NCBI RefSeq assembly: GCF_013337765.1
Contig: NZ_VBSB01000008.1
Location: 458,531 to 522,530, forward strand
DNA: 64,000 bases
Direction of reading: 5' to 3'
Source of the DNA: Mycolicibacterium sphagni
GTDB lineage: Bacteria; Actinomycetota; Actinomycetes; Mycobacteriales; Mycobacteriaceae
Below are positions 45,097-57,059 of the stretch, in pieces. The position numbers were made by a program, and so were the translations under genes. Positions within the stretch are counted from its first letter, which is position 1. Every line of letters starts with the position of its first letter. The notes below the pieces were generated by a model. The model ran no database searches, had not been told where the DNA came from, and saw nothing but the letters and a program-made list of their open reading frames with translations.

Positions 45097-46503
45097 TTAG
45101 CGTGGCTTGAGCTTGCGCTTCTCCCGCACCCGGACATTGATCCGGATCGGGCTGCCCTCGAAACCGAAGGTCTCGCGCAGCCGGCGCTCCAGGAACCTCC
45201 GATAGCCAGCCTCCAGAAAACCACTGGTGAAAAGCACAAACGTCGGCGGACGCGCAGTGGCCTGGGTGGCGAACAGGATTCGCGGCTGCTTACCGCCGCG
45301 CACCGGCGGCGGCGTGGCAGCGACGATTTCCTTGATCCAGGTATTGAGCTGCCCGGTCGAGATGCGGGCATCCCAGGACGCCAGCGCGGTCTCCATTGCC
45401 GGCACCAGCTTCTGCACCGACCGACCGCTCTTGGCCGAGATGTTCACCCGCGGCGCCCACTGCAGCTGCGCAAGCTCGCGGTCGATCTCCTTGTCCAACA
45501 GGTAGCGCCGATCCTCGTCGACCAGATCCCATTTGTTGAACGCAAGCACCAGCGCCCGGCCGGCCTCGATGACCATCGTCAGCACCCGCTGGTCCTGCTC
45601 GGTCAGCGGTTCCGATGCGTCGATCAATACGACCACCACCTCGGCGGCATCGATCGCGCTATGCGTGCGCACGGACGCGTAGAACTCGTGCCCGCTGGCC
45701 TGCGCAACTCGCTTGCGCAGCCCGGCGGTGTCGACGAAACGCCATGTCTTGCCGCCCAATTCGATCAGCGAGTCCACCGGATCGACCGTGGTGCCCGCGA
45801 CATCATGCACCACTGAGCGTTCGGCGCCGGCCAGCCGGTTCAGCAGCGAGCTCTTGCCGACGTTCGGCTTGCCGACCAATGCCACACGTCGCGGTCCTCC
45901 GGGCCCGGGAGCGACCTCGGAAGAGGTAGGCAGTACGGCGAGGAGCTCGTCAAGCAGATCGGCCACGCCGCGACCGTGTATCGCGCTGACCGAATATGGC
46001 TGCCCCAACCCCAGCGACCACAGTGCCGCCGCGTCGGACTCGCCCTTCTCGTTGTCAACCTTGTTGGCCGCCAAGAACACCGGCTTACCCGACCGGCGCA
46101 GAATCCGTGCCGCGGCCTCGTCGCCGGAGGTCGCGCCGACCGTCGCATCCACGACCAGGATGATCGCGTCGGCGGTCTGCATCGCCACCGAAGCCTGGTC
46201 GGCCACCAATTGCTGGAGGCCCTTCGCGTCGGGTTCCCAGCCGCCGGTGTCCTGCACGACGAAGCGCCGCCCGGACCACAGCGCGTCGTAGGACACGCGA
46301 TCGCGGGTCACCCCGGGCAGGTCCTGCACGACGGCCTCGCGCCGGCCCAGGATCCGGTTCACCAAGGTGGACTTGCCGACGTTGGGCCGCCCCACGATGG
46401 CGACCACCGGTGGCGGCGCGAATGCTTCGCTGTCCTCGTCCTCGACACCCTCGTCGGTGAGTTCCCAGTCGCTTTCGTCAGACCAGGTACCGTCGTCGCT
46501 CAT
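45097..46503 (-). CDS. der: Ribosome-assembly GTPase Der (EngA)
   Basis: A 468-residue protein with two tandem GTPase domains, GRPNVGKST (38-46) and GKPNVGKSS (~215), and a C-terminal KH-like domain ending in a basic tail. It is needed for 50S subunit assembly. A 30-residue acidic extension at the N-terminus is seen in mycobacterial forms. Its ATG overlaps the cmk stop (ATGA), and it is the last essential gene of the block. M. tuberculosis homologue: Rv1713. Confidence 0.95.
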   Translation of the reverse strand: MSDDGTWSDESDWELTDEGVEDEDSEAFAPPPVVAIVGRPNVGKSTLVNRILGRREAVVQDLPGVTRDRVSYDALWSGRRFVVQDTGGWEPDAKGLQQLVADQASVAMQTADAIILVVDATVGATSGDEAAARILRRSGKPVFLAANKVDNEKGESDAAALWSLGLGQPYSVSAIHGRGVADLLDELLAVLPTSSEVAPGPGGPRRVALVGKPNVGKSSLLNRLAGAERSVVHDVAGTTVDPVDSLIELGGKTWRFVDTAGLRKRVAQASGHEFYASVRTHSAIDAAEVVVVLIDASEPLTEQDQRVLTMVIEAGRALVLAFNKWDLVDEDRRYLLDKEIDRELAQLQWAPRVNISAKSGRSVQKLVPAMETALASWDARISTGQLNTWIKEIVAATPPPVRGGKQPRILFATQATARPPTFVLFTSGFLEAGYRRFLERRLRETFGFEGSPIRINVRVREKRKLKPR

Positions 46504-47180
46504 CGCACTGCCCCGCTTCGCTGTTCGACCAGCTGCAGCAGGTGTGCCACGACTTCGGCCTCGGTCATCTCGCTGGTGTCGACGATCACCGCATCGTCGG
46601 CGCGGCGCAGCGGTGACACCGCGCGCGTCGAGTCCAGGTGATCGCGGCGCCGCACATCGGCCAGCACCGTCTCGTAATCGCCGGGCAACCCGACCGCGAT
46701 GTTTTGATCGTTGCGCCGACGGGCCCGGGTCTCCGCCGAGGCGGTGAGGAAGATCTTCACGTCGGCGTCCGGCAGGACGACGGTGCCGATGTCGCGACCC
46801 TCGACGACGACATTGTCTGGCCCGGCAGCCAATTCGCGCTGCAACGCAACCAGCCGCGCACGCACCTGCGGCACTGCCGACACCGCAGACACCGCGCGGG
46901 TGACATCGTCGCCGCGGATTTCGGCCGAAACATCTTCGCCGCCAAGGTAAGCGCGATCCACATTCGGGTCGTTACCCACCGACAGCGGCACATCGGCGGC
47001 CGCAGCGATCGCTTCAGGATCGGTCAGGTCGACCTGGGCGCGCAGTATCGACAGGGTCACGAGCCGGTACATCGCCCCGGTGTCCAGGTAGTGGGCATTC
47101 AGCGCACGCGCCAATCCCCGTGACACCGAGGACTTTCCGGTCCCGGCCGGACCATCGACCGCGACTACCACACCACTCAC
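46500..47180 (-). CDS. cmk: Cytidylate kinase
   Basis: A 226-residue (d)CMP kinase. P-loop GPAGTGKSS (10-18), the NMP-binding [13 protein letters not shown], the insert domain with [21 protein letters not shown], and the lid [18 protein letters not shown] are complete. It phosphorylates CMP and dCMP. Starts at GTG 47180, overlapping the rluB stop. Homologue Rv1712; its product feeds the same nucleotide pool as PyrG upstream. Confidence 0.96.
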   Translation of the reverse strand: MSGVVVAVDGPAGTGKSSVSRGLARALNAHYLDTGAMYRLVTLSILRAQVDLTDPEAIAAAADVPLSVGNDPNVDRAYLGGEDVSAEIRGDDVTRAVSAVSAVPQVRARLVALQRELAAGPDNVVVEGRDIGTVVLPDADVKIFLTASAETRARRRNDQNIAVGLPGDYETVLADVRRRDHLDSTRAVSPLRRADDAVIVDTSEMTEAEVVAHLLQLVEQRSGAVR

Positions 47181-47920
47181 AGACCTACCGCCTTGTACAG
47201 TTCGCCAACTTCCTTGCGGGTCAACACACGGATGCTGCCGGGCCGCTGCTCACCGAGCGTCACGTCGCCGATGCTGACCCGCACCAACGCCTCCACCGGG
47301 TAGCCCGCGGCAGCAAGCAGCCGACGCACGATGCGCTTACGGCCCTCATGCAGCGTCAGCCGCAACAGCGTCTTACCGGGCACCGCATCGACCACCGCGA
47401 AGTCATCGACCGACGCAGGCCCGTCTTCCAGTTCGACACCAGCCCGCAGCGTCTTGCCCAAACCCTTTGGCACCGAACCGGTTACCGTCGCCAGGTATGT
47501 CTTGGGCACCTCGAACGACGGGTGCATCAGCCTATGGGCCAACTCGCCGTCATTGGTCAGCAGCAACAAGCCCTCGGTGTCGGCATCCAGGCGCCCGACG
47601 TGAAACAGATTCTTATTGCCGCGCACCCGGTGCTCCACCAGATCGCCGACACACGGCCGGCCGCGGTCATCCGACATCGTCGAATGCATGCCGATCGGCT
47701 TGTTGATCGCCAGATACATCATCGTGTCGTCCAGGACGATTCGCGATCCGTCCACCCGGATATCGGCGGTGGACGGATCCACCCGGGTACCCATTTCGGT
47801 GACGATCTGCCCGTCGACCTCGACCCGGCCGTCGAGGATCATCCGTTCGGCGACTCGCCGCGACGCAATTCCGGCCTGTGACAAGACCTTCTGCAGCCGC
47901 ACACCTTCTGGTTCAGGCAT
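47177..47920 (-). CDS. rluB: 23S rRNA pseudouridine synthase RluB
   Basis: A 247-residue protein with an N-terminal S4 domain ([21 protein letters not shown]) and the RluA/RsuA catalytic core, whose [17 protein letters not shown] carries nucleophile Asp112. [15 protein letters not shown] completes the family. It modifies 23S rRNA. ATG 47920 overlaps the scpB 3' end by eight bases. Homologue Rv1711. Confidence 0.93.
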   Translation of the reverse strand: MPEPEGVRLQKVLSQAGIASRRVAERMILDGRVEVDGQIVTEMGTRVDPSTADIRVDGSRIVLDDTMMYLAINKPIGMHSTMSDDRGRPCVGDLVEHRVRGNKNLFHVGRLDADTEGLLLLTNDGELAHRLMHPSFEVPKTYLATVTGSVPKGLGKTLRAGVELEDGPASVDDFAVVDAVPGKTLLRLTLHEGRKRIVRRLLAAAGYPVEALVRVSIGDVTLGEQRPGSIRVLTRKEVGELYKAVGL

Positions 47921-48608
47921 CGGTATCCACATCGAAGGACATGTTCGGGTCCGCGCTACCGCCACCGGACAGTTTGGCGAAACGTGGCTCGTCGTCCAGG
48001 TTTTCACTCATCTCGTCGATCACGTCGACGTCGGGAAGCAGCGGGGCGATATCGGGCAGGTCGGTCAGTGACGAGAGTCCGAGCCGCTCGAGGAACAGCT
48101 CGGTGGTGGCGAACGTCGTTGCGCCGGTGTCCTCGTCGGCGCCGGCCTCGGTGATCAGCCCGCGCGCCACCAACGTTCGGATCACCGCGTCGACGTTGAC
48201 GCCGCGCACCGCACTGACCCGTGCCCGCGTGACCGGCTGGCGGTACGCGACGACGGCCAGGGTCTCGAGTGCCGCCCGGGTCAGCTTAGACCGGGACCCA
48301 TCCAAGAGCAGTCTCTCCACGTAGGGCGCCAGTCGTGCCCGGGTGTACATCCGCCACCCGCCACCGGCTTCACGCAGATCGATACCGCTGTCACGGGCGG
48401 CCAGCTCGCCGGCCATCAACTCCAGCTTGGCGGTGATGCGGTACACCGGCTGCTCGGTCACCGTCGCCAATGTCTCGGCATTGACCGGGGTGTCCACCAC
48501 CAGTAGCAGCGCCTCGAGCACCCGGCCCAGTTCGTCGTCGTCCAGGTCGGCGTGGGCGACGTCGATATCCAGATCCAAGTCGGGTAGTTCGGCTGCGTCG
48601 TCGGTCAT
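47913..48608 (-). CDS. scpB: Segregation and condensation protein ScpB
   Basis: A 231-residue protein of two winged-helix domains (LGRVLEALLLVVDTPVNAETL; SKLTRAALETLAVVAYRQPVTRARVSAVRGVNVDAVI). With ScpA and SMC it forms the bacterial condensin. An acidic N-terminal extension of about 20 residues is typical of actinobacteria. ATG 48608 is chosen over the upstream frame; it lies eight bases after the scpA stop. Homologue Rv1710. Confidence 0.94.
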   Translation of the reverse strand: MTDDAAELPDLDLDIDVAHADLDDDELGRVLEALLLVVDTPVNAETLATVTEQPVYRITAKLELMAGELAARDSGIDLREAGGGWRMYTRARLAPYVERLLLDGSRSKLTRAALETLAVVAYRQPVTRARVSAVRGVNVDAVIRTLVARGLITEAGADEDTGATTFATTELFLERLGLSSLTDLPDIAPLLPDVDVIDEMSENLDDEPRFAKLSGGGSADPNMSFDVDTDA

Positions 48609-48616
48609 GGTTAGTT

Positions 48617-49426
48617 CTATTCTTCTTCCCACTCGGATCTGACCAGCTCGTCGTCTACCTGCCGGTCTCCGGTCCATGAAACCTGGAGCACACCAAGCGG
48701 TTCTATCTGCTCAAATGCTACCGTCCTGGCCCGATACAGTTCGAGCAGCGCCAGGAAGCGCCCGACGACCTGGATCGGCTCATCACAGTCGGCCACCAAT
48801 TCCTTGAACGACGCCCACTGCCCCACCCCACGTGCGGAGAGGAATTCCAGCAACAGCTCGGCCTGCTCGGGCACCGACACCTGCTGGGTGTGCAGATGGT
48901 CAGTGCGAACGACGGGCACCGGGCGCGGGGTGAATACGGCGGCCGCGATGTCGGCGAAGCTGGCCGCGTCGACACCAAGCATGACCTCGGGAAGCAGGTC
49001 GGAGAACCGGTCCTCGAGCGCAACGGCGCGCGGGTAGCTCCGCAGCGCCGCTGCCTCCAGTTCGGCGAACATCTCGGCGACATGCTTGAACGCGCGGTAC
49101 TGCAGCAGCCGCGCGAACAACAGGTCGCGGACCTCAAGCAGCGCCAGGTCCTCCTCGTCGTGCACCTCACCGGAGGGCAGCAGCCGGGCGGCCTTGAGGT
49201 CGAGCAGTGTGGCGGCAATCACCAAAAACGTGGTGGTCTCGTCGAGTTCGAGCTCGGGCCCGATCTCACGGGTGTAGGCGATGAACTCGTCGGTCACCTG
49301 GTGCAGCGCGACCTCGGTCACATCGAGGCGGTGGGCGAAGATCAGCTGCAACAGCAGATCGAAGGGGCCTTCGAAGTTGCTCAGCGTGACACGGAAGCCC
49401 TTTTCGGGCGCCGACTGTTCGGTCAC
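48617..49426 (-). CDS. scpA: Segregation and condensation protein ScpA
   Basis: A 269-residue kleisin. The N-terminal FEGPFDLLLQLIFAHRLDVTEVALHQVTDEFIAYT binds the SMC neck, the C-terminal ~80 residues are the winged helix that contacts SMC. GTG 49426 overlaps the parA-like stop by four bases. Works with ScpB encoded next to it. Homologue Rv1709. Confidence 0.94.
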   Translation of the reverse strand: MTEQSAPEKGFRVTLSNFEGPFDLLLQLIFAHRLDVTEVALHQVTDEFIAYTREIGPELELDETTTFLVIAATLLDLKAARLLPSGEVHDEEDLALLEVRDLLFARLLQYRAFKHVAEMFAELEAAALRSYPRAVALEDRFSDLLPEVMLGVDAASFADIAAAVFTPRPVPVVRTDHLHTQQVSVPEQAELLLEFLSARGVGQWASFKELVADCDEPIQVVGRFLALLELYRARTVAFEQIEPLGVLQVSWTGDRQVDDELVRSEWEEE

Positions 49427-50283
49427 TTGCCGAAGCGGTCGATGACCTCACGGGCCAGCGATCGATATGCCTGTGCGCCAGCGGATTTCGGTGCCCATGT
49501 GGTGATGGGCTCGCCGGCGACACTGGTCTCGGGGAAGCGCACGGTGCGGGTGATCACGGTGTCGAACACCAGGTCGCCGAAGCGTTCCAGGACACGCGCC
49601 ATCACCTCGCGGGCGTTAACCGTGCGGTTGTCGTAGCGGGTGATCAGGATCCCGCTGATCGACAGTCGCGGGTTGAGCCGCTCGCGCACCTTGTCGACCG
49701 TGTCGGTGAGCAACGCCAGCCCGCGCAGTGAGAAGTACTCGCATTCGGTCGGGATGACGACTCCGTCCGAGCAGGCCAGCGCGTTGACGGTGAGTAGGCC
49801 CAGCGACGGCTGGCAGTCGATCAACACGTAGTCGTAGCGGTCCAGCACCGGGTGCAGCGCGCGGGCCAAGGTCTGCTCGCGGCCGACCTCGTTGACCAGC
49901 TGAATCTCCGCGGCCGACAGGTCGATGTTGCTGGGCACCAGATCCAGGTTCTTGACCCGGGTGTTGATCAACACCTCGTCGATGCTGACCCGCGGCTCGA
50001 TCATCAGGTTGTGCACGGTGTGGGCCAGCTCGTAGTGCGGCACGCCCAACCCGGCTGACAGCGCGCCCTGCGGGTCGAGGTCCACCAGCAGCACCCGGCG
50101 GCCGTACTCGGCCAGCGCTGCCCCCAGGTTGATCGTGGAGGTGGTCTTGCCGACGCCGCCCTTCTGGTTACACATCGAGATGACCTTGGCCGGCCCATGC
50201 GAGGTCAGCGGCTGTGGTTCGGGAATGTGGCGGGGCGGGCGGCCGGTGAGACCGATAGTGGAATCGTCTGCCTCGTCGGTCAC
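49423..50283 (-). CDS. ParA/Soj-family ATPase
   Basis: A 286-residue deviant-Walker ATPase: KGGVGKTT (41-48), LVDLDPQGALSAGLG, YDYVLIDCQPSLGLLTVNAL. It is the homologue of Rv1708, a second ParA-like protein of mycobacteria that is distinct from the ParA next to oriC. There is no parB gene here. It is coupled to scpA, so a role in chromosome segregation or positioning is likely. A 30-residue Pro-rich N-terminal extension precedes the ATPase fold. Confidence 0.9.
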   Translation of the reverse strand: MTDEADDSTIGLTGRPPRHIPEPQPLTSHGPAKVISMCNQKGGVGKTTSTINLGAALAEYGRRVLLVDLDPQGALSAGLGVPHYELAHTVHNLMIEPRVSIDEVLINTRVKNLDLVPSNIDLSAAEIQLVNEVGREQTLARALHPVLDRYDYVLIDCQPSLGLLTVNALACSDGVVIPTECEYFSLRGLALLTDTVDKVRERLNPRLSISGILITRYDNRTVNAREVMARVLERFGDLVFDTVITRTVRFPETSVAGEPITTWAPKSAGAQAYRSLAREVIDRFGK

Positions 50284-50377
50284 GCCGTGCCCCCCGTCAT
50301 CAGGCGATTCGGCGGCGTGGCGAACATCCGCGAAAGTCTAACGGTGTGTCGGCTCTCCGAACGGCAGACCCGCGACA

Positions 50378-51318
50378 TCACGCGCGCGGATGTGCGCCGG
50401 CCCAGACCTCGCGCAACGCGTGCACGGTGACCAGGGTGTAGATCTGCGTCGTCGTGACCGACGCGTGTCCGAGCAGCTCCTGGACCACGCGGACATCGGC
50501 CCCGCCGTCCAGCAAGTGAGTGGCGAACGAGTGCCGCAGCGTGTGCGGCGACACCGCCGCCGAGATGCCGGCCCGCTCGGCTGCATCCTGCAGCACCTGC
50601 CAGGCGCTCTGCCTCGAGAGCCGCCCACCGCGTGAGTTGAGGAAGATGGCCGGCGTGCCGCGTCCCCGGCGCGCCAGATCGGGGCGGCCGCGGACCAGGT
50701 AAGCGTCCAGCGCCGCGATCGCCGGCCGGCCGACGGGCACCAGTCGCTGCTTACCGCCCTTACCGCGCAGCAGCACTGACCGGGCTTCGGTGTCGACGTC
50801 GTCGACATCCAGCCCGACCGCCTCGGAGATTCGGGCGCCGGTGGAATACAGCAGCTCCAGCATGGCGCGGTTACGCAAGGTCAGCGGTCCGTCGGACGGG
50901 CTGTCCCCGCCGGCACCGTCGAGCAGGGCCAGGACTTCGTCGAGGCTCAGGCTCTTGGGGAGACGACGGCTGGGCGTGGGCGGTTTGACCGCCCTGGCGA
51001 CGTCGACGCCGATGATCCCTTCGGCGGCCGCGAACCGGTGAAACCCGCGCACCGCGATCAGGGCCCGCGCCGCCGATACCGCCGACAGCGGCACCGCGCC
51101 GGCGTCGGGGTCGCCGCGGCGCAGCGCCACCAGGAAGTCGCTGACGTCGATCTCGGTGACGTTGGTCAGGTCGTCGATACCCCGCAGGGCCAAGTGCTCG
51201 ACGTAGCGGCGCAGGTCGCGCCGATAGGAGCTGATGGTGTTGGCCGCCACCCCGCGCTCGATGGTGAGGTGGTCGAGGTAGCCCTGCACCTGCCCGTCGA
51301 GCGCAGGCCGGAAAGTGG

Positions 51319-51322
<4 letters not shown>
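50378..51322 (-). CDS. xerD: Tyrosine recombinase XerD
   Basis: A 314-residue recombinase with N-terminal SAM-like core-binding domain and C-terminal catalytic domain. Catalytic residues are Arg164 (GARISEA), His260 and Arg263 ([11 protein letters not shown]), His286 (LLGHASVTT) and nucleophile Tyr295. It resolves chromosome dimers at dif with XerC. GTG 51322 overlaps the NUDIX stop by four bases. Homologue Rv1701; in M. tuberculosis other genes separate it from the parA-like gene, while here they are 94 bases apart. Confidence 0.94.
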
Positions 51323-53737
<2,415 letters not shown>

Positions 53738-53829
53738 CTAGCTGGGGCCTGCCGACCCACGGAATCTCACCCTAACACCGACCCCGACAAGGTGGCGCTA
53801 ACACGCCAGTGGGGTTCGTTACCTCTGAG

Positions 53830-54771
53830 TTACTGCGGGACGGTGATCGACGACGCGCCAGGCCCGATGCCGAACTTGCCCGTCGGTCCGCCGTTGATCA
53901 GGCTCTGCAGGGCCAGCACCGTGGTGATGCGGCCGGATTCGACGCTGATGTCATCGACAGTGGTCACATCGGCGGCCATACCCGCGTCGGCACGGGTCAC
54001 CGCCACCGCGGCAGTCCCGCCGGCGGATCCGTCCCGGCCGGCCAGCACGGTTCCCGCCCCGTGCGGGGCCATGGCCGCGGCGAAGCGTGCGACCGTCGAG
54101 CCCTGATTGCCTGCGTAGTCGCCCAGTGCTCCCCCGGTGACCACGACCGCGGTGTTGGCCGCGCCGATGTGATCGCCCCCGTAGGTCAGGAAGCCGGTGT
54201 CGCGCAGCGCCGCCAGCACGGTGTCGCGCTGCATGTCGTCGGCCGGTCTGATCTCGGGCTTGCGATTGATCAGCAGCGCAATGCCGAGCAGATCACCGGC
54301 TTGGGATCCCTGGTCCACCATCGTGGTGCTCAGCTGCGCGCCGGCGGGCACGATCGCGGAGTTCACCACTGAGCGCAGCTTCTCCGCGGAGTTCGCTTCG
54401 ACGAACTCACTCGTCAGCGCGATCGTCCCGGTGACGACGCCGCCGGCCTGGCCGACGATCCGGCTCATCGCCGCCACGTCGTCGTTGTCGGCGTCGGGGG
54501 TGCGGATCAGCACCACCGACTTGCCCGCCAGCGCGTCGCGCACGATCCGGCCCGACATCTGGGTGTCGAAATCATCGGCGGCACTGAGCTTTTCGTTGAC
54601 CGCGTTGCGCTGATCGGTGAGCGTGGTGATCTGTTTGTTCAGATCACCCTTTTCAGCCCGCAGTCCGGACAGCAGCGTGTCCGAAAGCACGCCGGAGCCC
54701 AGGAACACTCCGACGGCCAGCGCGAGGAATACTGCTGCCAGCGAAATGGCATGTTGGCGTAGCGAAATCAC
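53830..54771 (-). CDS. mctB: Copper transporter MctB / SteB homologue
   Basis: A 313-residue protein (homologue of Rv1698). One N-terminal transmembrane segment (HAISLAAVFLALAVGVFLGSGVL) is followed by a short coiled coil (LRAEKGDLNKQITTLTDQRNAVNEKLSAADDF) and a globular extracytoplasmic domain. Rv1698 is described as a protein that limits copper accumulation in mycobacteria; the Corynebacterium counterpart SteB acts with SteA in septation. It sits 25 bases after steA. Confidence 0.88.
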   Translation of the reverse strand: MISLRQHAISLAAVFLALAVGVFLGSGVLSDTLLSGLRAEKGDLNKQITTLTDQRNAVNEKLSAADDFDTQMSGRIVRDALAGKSVVLIRTPDADNDDVAAMSRIVGQAGGVVTGTIALTSEFVEANSAEKLRSVVNSAIVPAGAQLSTTMVDQGSQAGDLLGIALLINRKPEIRPADDMQRDTVLAALRDTGFLTYGGDHIGAANTAVVVTGGALGDYAGNQGSTVARFAAAMAPHGAGTVLAGRDGSAGGTAAVAVTRADAGMAADVTTVDDISVESGRITTVLALQSLINGGPTGKFGIGPGASSITVPQ

Positions 54772-54796
54772 AGCGGTGAGCCTTTCTGCCCTACGC

Positions 54797-55981
54797 CTAG
54801 GTCACCCAGCTCTGCACCCACAGCGAGAAATGGTTCCAGTAGGTCACGATCCAGTCGATGACGAACGTGTCGGCCCGCGACACCCACAGCGCGGCGATGA
54901 TGGCGAACAGAACCGCCAGGATAAGCATGGCGATCGCGCCACCGGAGATGTGGTTGCGGTACAGCGTGGCAACGGCTTTCGCGTCGACCAGCTTCTCGCC
55001 CACCTTCAACCGGGTGAGGAAGGTCGACGGGTTGCTCTGCTGACGGGAGCGATCGAAGAACTCTTCGATGCTCGCCGAATGGCCTGCGGTGACGATCAGC
55101 GCGGCGCCGTGGTGATCGACGAGCAGCAGCGCCAGGTCGGCGGCCGAACCCGCGGCGGGGAACGTCATCGCCCCGATACCCAGATCCTGAATGCGCTCCA
55201 AACCGTTGGCGTGGCCGTCGGAGTCGGCGGGAAGCACTACCTGTGCGCCGCTCTTGAGTACGTCGGCGCTCATCTGATCCGGGTTGCCGACGATCAGCTG
55301 GGGCCGGTAACCGTGCTTCTGCAGGACGTCGGCGCCGCCCTCCACACCGACCAGCACCGGCTGGTACTCCTTGATGAACGGCTTGAGCGCCTTGAGGTCC
55401 TCTTCGGCGCCCGGGCCGTCGGCCACCACCAGGACGTGGCGGCGGTAGACGTCGACGTCGATCTCCGGAATCCCGATCCCGTCGATCAGCAGCGGGCTCT
55501 CGCTGCGGATGAACTCGATGGTGTTGCCGGCGAAGGCCTCCAGATGCGCGACGAGCCCAGTCTTGGCGTCCTGCATGAGGTCGGCGATCTCTTCGTCGCT
55601 GCGCTCCACACCGTGGGCCAAGCGACGGTCACCGGCGTACACGCCGCCGTTGTGCAGCCGGATCTTCGCGCCGTCCTTGATCTTCTTGAAGATCTCCTCG
55701 CCGGCGGTGTCGATCAGCGTGATGTTGTTGGCCACCAACACCTCCGGCCCGAGGTTCGGGTAGCGACCCGAGATCGACGGGGAAGCATTGACCACGCCGG
55801 CGATGTTCGCGTCGACCAGAGCGTCAGCGGTCATCCGGTCCAGGTCGAGGATGTCGAGCACGACGATGTCGCCAGGGCCGACGCGGCGCAGCAGGCGATC
55901 GACGTCGCGGTCGACGCGGGCCGTGCCCGTGACGCCAGGTCGTGCACCGGTGTTACGCGAGAGAAGCGCTGACATCTTCAT
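54797..55981 (-). CDS. steA: SteA-like cytokinesis protein (Rv1697 homologue)
   Basis: A 394-residue protein. Most of the length is cytoplasmic with a thiamin-pyrophosphokinase-like fold (PGDIVVLDILDLDRMTADALVDANIAGVVNASPSISGRYPN; GADVLQKHGYRPQLIVGNPDQM), with one transmembrane helix near the C-terminus (GAIAMLILAVLFAIIAALWVS). In Corynebacterium SteA forms a septal complex with SteB. ATG 55981; ATG 55975 is nearby. It is followed by mctB on the same strand. Confidence 0.88.
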   Translation of the reverse strand: MKMSALLSRNTGARPGVTGTARVDRDVDRLLRRVGPGDIVVLDILDLDRMTADALVDANIAGVVNASPSISGRYPNLGPEVLVANNITLIDTAGEEIFKKIKDGAKIRLHNGGVYAGDRRLAHGVERSDEEIADLMQDAKTGLVAHLEAFAGNTIEFIRSESPLLIDGIGIPEIDVDVYRRHVLVVADGPGAEEDLKALKPFIKEYQPVLVGVEGGADVLQKHGYRPQLIVGNPDQMSADVLKSGAQVVLPADSDGHANGLERIQDLGIGAMTFPAAGSAADLALLLVDHHGAALIVTAGHSASIEEFFDRSRQQSNPSTFLTRLKVGEKLVDAKAVATLYRNHISGGAIAMLILAVLFAIIAALWVSRADTFVIDWIVTYWNHFSLWVQSWVT

Positions 55982-56097
55982 GGGGGGATTCTGTCGGTGG
56001 CTGGGCCCATATCAGTGGAGGCGCGCCGTAACAACAGCCCCACGAGTCACATTTTGTCACAGGAGTAACACGGTTTGGACGCAGGAACGCTGCCGCC

Positions 56098-56661
56098 TCA
56101 GCCCGCGCGATGGCCATTCAAGAAATCAGCGACGAGGGTTTCCGCATCGAATCCTGCGCCGGGCACTGAGGCGCCCGTGCGCGACCACAAGCCGGATACG
56201 AGCTGTGGCGCGATCAGCATGACCAGCTTCTGCCACGGATCACCCTGCGCCAGTTGCCCTCGACCTTGGTGCGCCTCGATGAGCCGAACGGCGTTGACCA
56301 GGTTCGGCATCAGGGCCGCCATTGCCTCGCGCAGCTCGGGATGCCGCGGCGCATCGGTGAACAGAGTCATGACGGCGCCCCCATACGTCTGGGCCGTCTC
56401 CGCGTAGGCCCGAACCAGCGCGACGAGATCCGCCTCGACGTCATGGGTAACGGCGACTCGGGCGAACGATGTGTCAGCCAGGACACGGGTGAGGGCGGCA
56501 TTGATCAAGGACGCCTTGTCGCCGTAGCGGCGGAACAGCGTCGCCTCGTTGACACCCGCGCGCTTGGCGATCTCCTGGGTCGTGGTGGAGCGATACCCCG
56601 ACTCCGCGAACACCGTCACGGCCGCCCGAAAGAGCTCGTCCTCGTCGATTCGCTTCGGCAT
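56098..56661 (-). CDS. TetR-family transcriptional regulator
   Basis: A 187-residue regulator: HTH RAAVTVFAESGYRSTTTQEIAKRAGVNEATLFRRYGDKASLI, then a short helical ligand domain. It is divergent from a small monooxygenase-fold gene; a 28-base near-perfect palindrome is 8 bases upstream of its start and is almost surely its operator. The same operator core occurs at 29735, so this protein or a close paralogue may also act there. Confidence 0.86.
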   Translation of the reverse strand: MPKRIDEDELFRAAVTVFAESGYRSTTTQEIAKRAGVNEATLFRRYGDKASLINAALTRVLADTSFARVAVTHDVEADLVALVRAYAETAQTYGGAVMTLFTDAPRHPELREAMAALMPNLVNAVRLIEAHQGRGQLAQGDPWQKLVMLIAPQLVSGLWSRTGASVPGAGFDAETLVADFLNGHRAG

Positions 56662-56669
56662 CCAATCAG

Positions 56670-56697
56670 CTTAATGCAAGTTATTACTCGCATTAAG
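56670..56697. promoter_or_regulatory. Palindromic TetR operator
   Basis: CTTAATGCAAGT-TATT-ACTCGCATTAAG: 12-bp arms with one mismatch. It lies between the divergent TetR (start 56661) and the small protein gene (start 56747) and shares the core of the site at 29735. Confidence 0.7.
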
Positions 56698-56746
56698 ACT
56701 GGTGCGGATTTAGCATCCGGTGATCGACGAGAAGGGAGACCTCACC

Positions 56747-57019
56747 ATGGCAATTGGTGTCGTTTGGTATCCACCGATTGATCAGCAGGCCTACGACGCG
56801 ATGCGCGAGAAGGTGTTGGCTGCCAGCCTCGCCAACGGTCAACAGTTCCACGCCGCCGGAGAAGCGGACGGACGCTGGTGCATCATCGAGGTCTGGGAAA
56901 CCCGCGACGGCCTCGAGCGGTTTATCCGCGAGGACCTCGCCCCCGCGTTCGGGATCGTCGAACCGGGACAAGGGGACGTGCCGCGGCCGGAGCTGATTTT
57001 CGACGTGCACGCCCGCTAA
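56747..57019 (+). CDS. Small dimeric alpha/beta-barrel (ABM-like) protein
   Basis: A 90-residue protein with the pattern of antibiotic-biosynthesis-monooxygenase-like dimeric barrels (IGVVWYPPIDQQAYDAMREKVLAASL, then GRWCIIEVWETRDGLERFIREDLAPAFG). Small members bind or oxidise phenolic or lipid molecules without a cofactor. ATG 56747 has GGGAG eight bases before it; an upstream GTG at 56720 is less likely. It is divergent from, and probably repressed by, the TetR. Confidence 0.75.
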   Translation: MAIGVVWYPPIDQQAYDAMREKVLAASLANGQQFHAAGEADGRWCIIEVWETRDGLERFIREDLAPAFGIVEPGQGDVPRPELIFDVHAR

Positions 57020-57059
57020 GACCGGGTCGCGACGGCGCGCTGACGAGTACCGTCAGCTG